Shown here piece by piece: positions 56,856-64,000 of a stretch of DNA of 64,000 nt. The translations under genes were made by a program, and so were the position numbers. Position 1 is the stretch's first letter; each line of letters opens with the position of its first letter. The notes under the pieces are model-generated. The model was not told the origin of the DNA. It saw only the letters and a program-made list of their open reading frames with translations, and searched no databases. Source of the stretch: Glutinoglossum americanum (Eukaryota > Ascomycota > Geoglossomycetes > Geoglossales > Geoglossaceae); NCBI GenBank assembly GCA_020080175.1, contig JAGHQL010000052.1:1-64000 (forward strand). The letters are read 5' to 3'.

Positions 56856-57818
56856 TCACTTCCTACCACGGACGACTTGATCCCTTATGAACTTAGTAAC
56901 CTCTTGCACCGGCATCTCCTCTACCGGCCTCTCTGTCCATAGCATATCCTGAACTATGCCCTGAAAGATCATCACCTCCGTCCCCACTACCACTTCCCAT
57001 CCCGCCTCCCGCGCGCTCTTTGCCAGCTCTGTCCACGGCTCCGGGGAGTAGCACATATCCACCAGCACTCCCTTCTCCTCATTCCTCAAGAACGCCTCAA
57101 CGACTTCTCGAACCTCTCGCTCTTCAGGTGTCATTGGAGGCGTGTCTGGAACTGCCCCTACGACAACCACCGGAGCTTCTAGGATTGCTGCCTGCGCGAC
57201 GCTCGTGACGTGTCGAACCTCCGCCTTCAGCCCTACGTCCCGGAACTGTAAGATCATGGTTTCTGTCTCTCCCTTATCCCGGTTCACGAGGTAGACGATG
57301 CTACAACCCATACACTCGGCCAAAGCGTAAACGGCGCTCCTCGCGGCACCGCCACTGCCAAGCACCAGCCCAGGCTTTCCCCTTGCCTTCTCTGCGATTT
57401 GTGGATGATTCTTGATGAACGCATCCCTCACACCAAAGCAATCGGTGTTTGTGCCCACATACCTTCTCCTCCCCTCGCTATCGCACCGAACGAAAACTGT
57501 ATTAATAGCGCCGATAACTTTCGCATGGGGAGTTAACTCATCAACCTCTTTTAGGAAAGTGGCTTTGTGCGGGATGGTTATGGCGGCACCAATGAAGTCC
57601 TCGCGGTGCATGACGGACAGGAAGTCTACGAAACTAAGGGACTCGAAGAGGTGAAAGCGCCAGGCTAGGTTGAGGGCCCCGAAGATGGTGTTGTGAAAGA
57701 TCGGGGCAAGAGAGTGGGCGATCGGCTGACCAAAGAGATAGGCATTGCGCGGTGTTTGTGAGGGGTTTTGGGCAACAGTGGTGGTGCCGTAGCTGGGCAC
57801 TGGTTTAGAAAGCTGCAT
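56856..57818 (-). CDS. Shikimate/quinate 5-dehydrogenase
   Basis: Intronless gene of 320 residues, a stand-alone single-domain enzyme. Fungal aromatic synthesis uses the pentafunctional AROM protein, so this paralogue is more likely catabolic or specialised. The substrate-binding N-domain starts with YLFGQPIAHSLAPIFHN. The catalytic pair is Lys85 in ITIPHKATF and Asp126 in GTNTDCFGV. The NAD(P)-binding domain has GSGGAARSAVYAL at 154-166 and YLVNRDKGE. The C-terminus retains LVDMCYSPEPWTELA and GTEVMIFQGIVQDMLW. In the shikimate-binding motif (usually HSxS) the second Ser is Ala (HSLAP, 35-39), which may point to a substrate other than shikimate. No quinate-pathway cluster genes lie nearby. 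Confidence 0.93.
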   Translation of the reverse strand: MQLSKPVPSYGTTTVAQNPSQTPRNAYLFGQPIAHSLAPIFHNTIFGALNLAWRFHLFESLSFVDFLSVMHREDFIGAAITIPHKATFLKEVDELTPHAKVIGAINTVFVRCDSEGRRRYVGTNTDCFGVRDAFIKNHPQIAEKARGKPGLVLGSGGAARSAVYALAECMGCSIVYLVNRDKGETETMILQFRDVGLKAEVRHVTSVAQAAILEAPVVVVGAVPDTPPMTPEEREVREVVEAFLRNEEKGVLVDMCYSPEPWTELAKSAREAGWEVVVGTEVMIFQGIVQDMLWTERPVEEMPVQEVTKFIRDQVVRGRK

Positions 57819-59117
57819 TCTCTTCGTAAAATGAGGAAGACTGATTTGTGTGGTGGTAATTAACTACCTTTCGGCGCTCCCAAAATTGCGGCAGCTTAGG
57901 GCGGCAGAGGATCGCCTGGGGACCTGATGCAAGGTATGGTGGGTGCTCAGGGGCCTAGCTAACGGTTATCCAAGAACCTCCAGGCAGCCTCGGATGATGC
58001 AAGCCGCGAATTTGCATCCACTCATAGATTGAGCATGTATCCTCGTTTGGGTGATCGCTTTTTGGAAAGTTTGTGCTGTTCCTTCTTTGACAATAATACC
58101 GTCCATTCCCACACTTTTCCGAACTTACACCGTACGTTCCAATCCACCGTATAATTGCAGAATCAGGTTTCAGCCCATTAGGCATCGCATCTCTCCTCCT
58201 ATTCCACCCGCGCCTTTGGATAGCCACTTGGCTATTTCCTTGGATGTCTTCTTCTTTTGCGTCATTACTGGAAGACTGTCGTTTTTAAAGCATCGTGGAG
58301 TATGTTGTGTAGTTCTTCTTGCAGCTTATGCCGTCATGGCCATGAAACAGTTTCATGATGAGGTATAGAAGAGTTGAGACATGCTATGACAATAGAAGTG
58401 AGGATTCATATAGGTTCGGCACTGGCGGGAGAATGGTTCTGTTTCGAGGAGTATCCACATGCTGGATCAGCGGTGCTAGGCATTGCTCAAACTAAGCACC
58501 TTAAAGCGTAGCCTCCAAAGTCTCCAGCAACAAGATATCCGACTCCTCCCTTGCCTTTTTTGATGTTGCCCTCTGGAAACAAGCTCTCGGCCTCCCTTCG
58601 CCCATTTCTTACCACCCAGAGAAATAATCACCCACAATCCATTAACCCAGAGGATCGACACAGCATAGCAACAACAGTTAAAACAGGCTAGAGTTTTCAC
58701 ATCAAAAACCTCAGGATGCTACTCCCTGTAGCTGATTGTATGCCCATTTTCTGATGCCTGAATAGACATAATTGGAAAAGTTTCCCTCCAAGTGCACGAT
58801 TAGAGTACTAACTAGGTCTATTGCGGTCGCTGCGCAGGTGTATTACGTAATTCGATCTTTGATCCGGCGTCTAATTCTTGGCAGTTTCAGTTGCGAAACA
58901 ATGAATGAGGCACAGCGAGCGGGGCACAGCATGTGCAACTCCATGCCGCACAAATGCTAAGGGGCCACCTATTACGAGGCATATGGCTCACGCATTTCAG
59001 CTTACGCACGATATCCCCGGTTCTAGCCAGCTCTTTGTCTAGTCACCTTACCGCGCGACCTGCGGACACGCTCCTTCTCATTTATCTCAACACTTGTACC
59101 CATAGGCGCAACCTTGT
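57819..59117. other. Intergenic, no gene seen
   Basis: Upstream of the dehydrogenase gene (minus). No recognisable domain or element. Confidence 0.4.
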
Positions 59118-59531
59118 TTGGATTCCCTTTGCATGGGTATGGACCATAGCAACACGGTCAGCGATTCAGTAGCCACAGATGCCACCTTCGGTGTAAGCTT
59201 GCTCCTGACGTTTCTTCACACAGATGATACACTGAACACACTACAGGATCACCATGGCCATCATCACCATGACAGCAACTGGAGTACAGGAGGAGATATA
59301 ATTACAGATCTATCGTTGATAACGCCATCTTATCCTCCGCCTGACTATGGGACTGCGACAACACCAGGGCACCTACCTCGGCGCGGTGGCCCTCGCGCAG
59401 AGCCGGGGCTGATCGAGAAGGCCGTCCCGGTGATCTTGGGAGCCACGGCTCTAGGACTAATCTGCCTTGTGCTATACAACCTCGGCGAGGCTTGGAGATG
59501 TCAGGATAGGGACCCTTGGAACTCGTGTTAG
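59118..59531 (+). CDS. Hypothetical His-rich small membrane protein
   Basis: Open frame of 137 residues that I do not recognise. It has a histidine-rich patch DHHGHHHHDSNW in the N-terminal half, a Pro/Tyr/Gly-rich linker (YPPPDYGTATTPGHLPRRGG), one good membrane helix AVPVILGATALGLICLVLYN, and a short polar tail with a final Cys. The layout (one helix near the C-terminus, poly-His patch) could suit a small metal-binding or tail-anchored protein, but codon evidence is weak. A GTAAGC...CACAG pair inside the frame is only 31 bases apart, too short for a normal intron. It may not be expressed. Confidence 0.35.
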   Translation: MDSLCMGMDHSNTVSDSVATDATFGVSLLLTFLHTDDTLNTLQDHHGHHHHDSNWSTGGDIITDLSLITPSYPPPDYGTATTPGHLPRRGGPRAEPGLIEKAVPVILGATALGLICLVLYNLGEAWRCQDRDPWNSC

Positions 59532-60541
59532 TTAATAGGGCTGTCGGAAGGATGGTATAAAAAGGCAGGGCTGCAGTAGCCAAAGGCCTTTTCATGGTAT
59601 CGGGCTGAATACAGATACGTGAAGGCCACCAGCTTGTCGCGGCCATCTCTTAGTAGCGATATCCATACACTAACGGACGATAAAGATGCGGGTGGATTAG
59701 TTTAACTAGTTTTAGCTCATGACGCTGAGGTTCTGTTTTGATTTGTAGCAATCTGTTGCGTTTAGGCTATGTAAGCTAGAATGACAGTCATAGGATAGAA
59801 TTGAATTGCTATCGGTTTAGCTATTAGGACGGGCGAACCAGAGGGTTCTTATACACGTAGAGTGCTGGTAGCATTGTAAGTAAAGGGATTGGGTGCTAAT
59901 ATATTGGTGATCGGCGTTCCATTAGATCGGGGCTGGGCATACCCTAACACAATCCAAAGAGGAGGATGGGGGAACACCGACATTTTTTAGATCGCGTACG
60001 CGGTGGGAGCGCGGCGATCCAAGAAGGGATGCTGGCAGATGACGAGAAGGCATCCGGTGGGGACACTGCAGGAAAACAATCAAATGCAAACGCAGAAATG
60101 AGTGTCCAAATTAAAACCGTTCTTCAAAATTGCGTTTGTTGGACGAAAGACCGCTAACAGCGAGCGAAGTCAATATCTTGAAATCTAGTGACTGTCACAC
60201 TAGGATATTAAATCACCAGGGCTGGTAATACATCATAACGGGTTTGAATTAAGCTTGACAAGACCAACGCTAAGCACTTAAGCACTGCTAGCTGTGATTT
60301 TCCTGCACAATATGCAAATCGCCTCAAGAAATTCTTCCCCGGGTGTCGCCCCAACTTAGCCGCCATCAATTTCTGCGACATTTAGGCCACGCTTTTTGAG
60401 AAACCCAAGGAAGGAGCCCTTTTATTCTTAGCCTTTGAAGCGACAGGCACCCTACAAGACCTCGAGATACAAAAGTGCGTACGCTCTTCTCTACAAGGAT
60501 GTCGTAGTATCAATTGTTTTTGAAATAGTTCTTCAAGAATA
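59532..60541. other. Intergenic with a dispersed repeat
   Basis: No convincing gene. It contains copy B of the dispersed repeat and ends at the target dinucleotide TA of the pogo element. Confidence 0.4.
59750..59945. repeat. Dispersed repeat, copy B
   Basis: Similar in order and orientation to 35395-35560. Shared blocks include AGGCTATGTAA, GAATTGAATT, TAGCTATTAGGACGG, TTCTTATACACGT, GTGCTGGTAGCAT, GATCGGCG and GGCTGGGCA. The copies are diverged, mostly by transitions. The family was not identified. Confidence 0.6.
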
Positions 60542-60596
60542 ACATCGCTTATCAGTAAGCGGTGAATATCACCGAGCGGTGAACTTTTCGCAACCG
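60542..60596. repeat. Left terminal inverted repeat
   Basis: Starts ACATCGCTTATCAGTAAGCG and continues through a GGTGAATATCACCG palindrome to AACTTTTCGCAAC. It matches the right end in inverted orientation over about 54 bases with only two differences, both CG against CA. Confidence 0.9.
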
Positions 60597-60754
60597 TATT
60601 ATCTTTCTACTTCAACATGCATTTTCTCTACAACCACAACATGTCAAGTTCATCGAAAGAAGCTAGAATAGTTCTAGCCATCAAGGCTCTCCAATGCAAC
60701 CAGAAATTAACTGTTCATAAAGCTGCACAAATTTATGATGTATCTGTTACGACT

Positions 60755-61050
60755 ATGGCGATTGTGCGGCTAATGTGTGGCACTATAGCAGTCTACGTGT
60801 GGCTTATGTGTGGCTGCTACAAGCTATAGTGTTAAAGGCTAAACCTTGGTGTTCGGTGGGAGAGCCTCAGTGTTAAGAGTACGGCTTGCCGGCACTGTGC
60901 GGCCACACAGTGTTATGCCTATGTGTATATAAACTTCCTCACACCCCACACCCCTCTTCTTCCTTTAGTTTAGTATCGTCTTAATAGAATCTACCCAATA
61001 CGCCTTCCAGGCACCGGAACTAGCAATTCGTGACAGTATCTAATACTACC
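60755..61050. mobile_element. Nested LTR-like insertion (solo LTR, tentative)
   Basis: About 300 bases inside the pogo transposase have no transposase similarity. They contain repeated TGTGTGGC/TGTGCGGC motifs at the left, a TATA-like GTGTATATAAACTT followed by a C-rich leader, and an end near GTGACAG. The size and layout suit a solo LTR of a Ty1/Copia-like element. Exact ends and a target duplication could not be fixed. It is younger than the pogo insertion. Confidence 0.45.
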
Positions 61051-62644
61051 CTCCACTTCAGAATAAATGATAGATAATCAAAGACAGAAACTAGACCGAA
61101 TATTTAACTTCTAGATGAATTGGAAGAGGAGGTTCTTATTCAGCATATAGTTGACTTAAACGATCAAGGATTTTCTTCCTGACTGAAAGATATAGAAGAT
61201 ATAATTAATATAATTCCCACATCATGTCATAGACTTCCAATTAGTAAGCTCTGGGCACATCGACTTGTAAAATGCACCCCAGAGCTAAAGACTCATTTTT
61301 CATGTTCCTATAACTATTAAAGGGCCTAATACGAAGATCCTAAGCTTCTTGAAGTTTGGTTCCAGCCTGTTGCAAATGCGAAAACTAAATATGATATTCA
61401 AGATAATAACATCTATAACTTTGATGAGACTGGATTCATAATTGGAGTGATTTCTAGTAGTATAGTTATCACAAAAGCTGATCAAAAGGGGAAAAGAAAG
61501 AGAATATAGCCTAGCAATTGAGAATAGGCTACTGCTATTGCTTGTGTTAATGTAGAGGGCTATAATATTCCTCTGTTTTTGGTGATTAAGAGTAGGGTTC
61601 ACCTTGCCAATTGGTATACTGAAAGTAACTTACTACACAACTAGATAATTAAACCAACTGAAAATGAATGAACGGATAATGCGACAAGCTTAGATTGAAT
61701 TCAACATTTCAATAAATATACTTATTTTTTAAAAAAAAGTAGATACTGGATGTTGATACTTGATGAGCATGAAAATCATATATCTATCAAGTTTGATGAA
61801 TACTGCAAGACTCATAATATTGTGGCTATTTATTTTCCTTCTCATTTGTCACACCTAACTCAGTCACTTGATGTTGCATGTTTTGGAATTTTTAAATAGA
61901 ATTATAGACTTGAACTTAATATTTTTATTAAAGTACACATCATACATATTATGAAAACTAAATTTTTTATTACATTTTAGTTGATATATTATAAGACTAT
62001 GATACTAAAAAATATTAAGGCTAGGTTCTGTAGTGCTGGTTTAGTTTCTTTTGATTTATAAGCTGTCATTTCAAGACTAGACATCAAGTTGTAAACTCCT
62101 ACACCTACCAGACCTCCTCCTACTGAAGCTGATTCTTAAGTCTCTAAAACATTACATAATATAACTGAGATACTCTTCCAATACAAATTTGTAAAAAACA
62201 AGATTACTTACCATCAAGGTAACTCACCAATGTTAATTTTAAATATATCTACTCAGACAGCAAGAAGATTAGAGGTTATAGTACATAATTTCTTACTTGT
62301 AAATACCTAGATTCATACCCTTGAAGAGGCTTTAAAAGCCCTTAATAAGTATAAAAGGACTAAAAGAATGCATGTTAGCAAAGGAGGACCAATTGAAGTT
62401 GAGAATACTATAGGCATTTTAACTTAAAGGGAGGTAGATGAGCAAGTACAAGCAGAAAAGTATTGTGGGGGTAGTGATGACAGAGCTAGTTCGTCTACCA
62501 CTTATCGCTGTGACAAGTGTGGAAAGACAGGACACAATGCAAGAACATGTCAAACTAATACTTAAGTAGTCTAGCTTCCCTAAGTGGCCAAAATTTTGGC
62601 CACTTAGAAAAGCTAGGCTGAATGTAGTAATTAGAAAGTCTGAG

Positions 62645-62698
62645 GGTTGTGAAAAGTTCACCGCTCGGTGATATTCACCGCTTACTGATAAGCGACGT
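62645..62698. repeat. Right terminal inverted repeat
   Basis: Inverted partner of 60542-60596. It starts GTTGTGAAAAGTTCACCGCT and ends TAAGCGACGT next to the TA duplication. Each repeat can itself fold, as it holds the palindromes CGGTGATATTCACCG and CTTACTGATAAG. Confidence 0.9.
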
Positions 62699-63632
62699 TA
62701 TGAGTCTTCTTAGTAATGGGCAAGCCAAGCCCGCACCCAAGAATCCACAATACTCACCAACCACCATAAACTTTCTCCAAAACCCGCCTCCAAAGTGTAA
62801 GGGAAAACCCACAAAACGCCGATAACTAGTGCCACGACCAAGGGGGTTCTTCGGTAGCTAGGGTCTACTTGATGCACGAGCCAGGCGATCACCCGAGACC
62901 TGGTCGTGCAGTTGGCGATCGAAACAAGTGCGCGCTGGCGGGAAGAGCGAGATCGATGTTCCATAGAGCGGGGATCTTTTCGTCACCCCATCCCGACCGG
63001 TGAGCCCACAACAACCCCGTCAGCCCACAATTGCCCCCGCGTCCTCGCTGTTTCCCTCTTTGCCCAGAGAAGGGAGACCAAATAGCGTTAGCTGGGTATT
63101 CTTGGCGTCCAACAGCGTCTTCCATGGAAGCGAGTGGCGGAGGAGCTGACAGGCCTAGACCCGCAGCCCAACATCTCGGGGCCTATGATATCGCCAATGC
63201 ACGCCAACCACGCCCTGCAATGCATCTTGGCGTTCATTTTTATTTGTTTTTTATTTCGCCCCTACTATTGCCTTGCCCTTATATGGCGAGCGCATGGATT
63301 CCCTTCTGCTGTTTCGAGCTTTTCCTCTTGTATCCAGGCGTCTTGGGGCTGTCGTATCTCAGAAGTGGAAGTCTCGCTAGAATAGCGGTAGGAGGTAGTT
63401 ATTGCGTTTCATTATAGAGCTCTTGCTGTTACCTGGTCATTTGAAGGGCGATTCCTCCGAGGACTGATAGGTGGCTCTTCTGATAGGGTGGTTGGGCCTC
63501 GTCCTCCCAACATAGTTCCCGCATACAGGCTCGAAAGGCCAACATTCTACTCCCGCCAAACCCTCTCAAAGAACCGAGTGTGAGTCCCACTTGGGCCCCT
63601 TTCTGCTCGTGTTACACACCGATCTCTATGGT
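62699..63632. other. Intergenic, no firm gene
   Basis: Short frames on both strands encode hydrophobic peptides (for example minus-strand 62710-62964) without recognised families. The right part lies upstream of the partial gene at the window end. Confidence 0.35.
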
Positions 63633-64000
63633 ATGGAGGGCCGACCATATGAGGATCCAGGCGGAAGGGGATCGTATACTCGATACGGGGATCCAGGCTT
63701 CGACTGGGTCCCCCTTACAAGGCAGGGCGACGAAAATGAAAGAGGAGGTGGAGCCTATCCTCGATATGCTACAGGCCAGCCGCCAGAGCGATCTCATTAC
63801 GACAGTGATACGTGGTATGACCATGGAGAATACTCGCCGGAGGTCGAACCGCGGGGAGCTGAGTGGTGGGGTTTCCCGGCGTCGCGGGTTGGGGGGAAGG
63901 AAACGGCCTATGAAATGGCTGCTATTCCGTATGAACTCCACATTTTTGACCTCATCGACCTGGGCCGTAGCATTCTGACCAGCCTCCGGTGCAGACAGCA
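63633..64000 (+). CDS. Partial gene, Tyr/Gly/Pro-rich N-terminus, runs off right edge
   Basis: An open frame from Met at 63633 stays open to the window end, at least 122 residues. The composition is strongly disordered and polar: EGRPYEDPGGRGSYTRYGDP, then RYATGQPPERSHYDSD and TWYDHGEYSPEVEPRGAEWW. It closes with a more ordered part YELHIFDLIDLGRSILTSLR just before the edge. The competing frame in the same region (63580-63978) has less regular composition. The real start may lie upstream through an intron. I do not recognise the family. Confidence 0.5.
   Translation, partial: MEGRPYEDPGGRGSYTRYGDPGFDWVPLTRQGDENERGGGAYPRYATGQPPERSHYDSDTWYDHGEYSPEVEPRGAEWWGFPASRVGGKETAYEMAAIPYELHIFDLIDLGRSILTSLRCRQ

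Larger units (their letters stand above)
60542..62698 (+). mobile_element. Pogo/Fot1-type DNA transposon, RIP-degenerate
   Basis: A 2157-base element with long terminal inverted repeats, flanked by TA on both sides (60540-60541 and 62699-62700), the target duplication of pogo/Tc1 elements. The plus strand encodes a decayed transposase. It has an N-terminal helix-turn-helix start MSSSSKEARIVLAIKAL and YDVSVTT, then DELEEEVLIQHIVDLNDQGF. The catalytic-domain pieces are YNFDETGFIIG (first Asp), ILDEHENHIS (second) and LTQSLDVACFGIFK (third). A C-terminal zinc knuckle CDKCGKTGHNARTC ends it. The interior is AT-rich with more than ten stops at positions that fit C-to-T change, so the gene is dead. 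An unrelated segment of about 300 bases interrupts it after YDVSVTT. Confidence 0.92.

Noticed and set aside
59187-59217. 31-base GTAAGC...CACAG intron in the His-rich ORF
   Set aside because: Below plausible intron size, and splicing would change the frame.

Overview
The window looks like nuclear DNA of a filamentous ascomycete (Pezizomycotina). The genes carry many short introns (about 44-80 nt, GT...AG). The protein families are ones known mainly from such fungi: DUF7708, DUF7580, DUF7730, fungal STAND N-termini, DUF7025-AAA ATPases, and NACHT, NB-ARC, TPR and WD40 proteins. AT-rich DNA transposon relics look worn by cytosine-to-thymine change (RIP-like). Intergenic gaps of 1-2 kb are common. 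I identified no rRNA, tRNA or CRISPR array. Splice sites were read by eye from reading-frame continuity and family resemblance, and no transcript data were available.

Left third (1-18 kb): an NRAMP metal transporter (-), a small nucleotidyltransferase-like gene (+), a DUF7025-AAA ATPase (-), a DUF7708 protein that has lost its P-loop (+), a Na+/Ca2+-exchanger-type transporter with an acidic loop (+), an IFI6/ISG12-type protein with 23-residue Trp repeats (-), and a long disordered protein with a STAND-like N-terminus (+).

Middle (18-35 kb): a decayed Tc1/mariner transposase, a large DUF7708-NACHT protein (+), an ankyrin protein (+), a DOPA 4,5-dioxygenase-type enzyme (-), a CorA-like membrane protein (+) and an intronless alpha/beta hydrolase (+).

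36-46 kb is the most interesting part. A 1216-residue protein with C2H2-like fingers, eight TPRs and a seven-blade WD40 propeller (-) is divergently paired, across about 0.4 kb, with a DUF7580 protein (+). Its repeats are nearly identical to each other and differ at a few positions, as in fungal incompatibility receptors such as HET-E, but no NTPase domain is visible. A broken NB-ARC-TPR receptor lies 1.4 kb further on.

Right part (46-64 kb): a DUF7730 protein, a membrane protein with a large glycosylatable ectodomain, a tail-anchored ankyrin-like STAND-N protein, a stand-alone shikimate/quinate dehydrogenase, a His-rich small membrane ORF, a pogo/Fot1-type transposon with intact inverted repeats and TA flanks that carries a nested LTR-like insertion, and the start of a Tyr/Gly/Pro-rich gene that runs off the right edge.

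Taken together, at least seven of about twenty genes belong to, or resemble, the fungal STAND/NLR and associated-domain repertoire used in self/non-self recognition and programmed cell death. The window reads as an accessory recognition-gene island mixed with transport and metabolic genes. That reading is inference; family assignments rest on motifs seen here.
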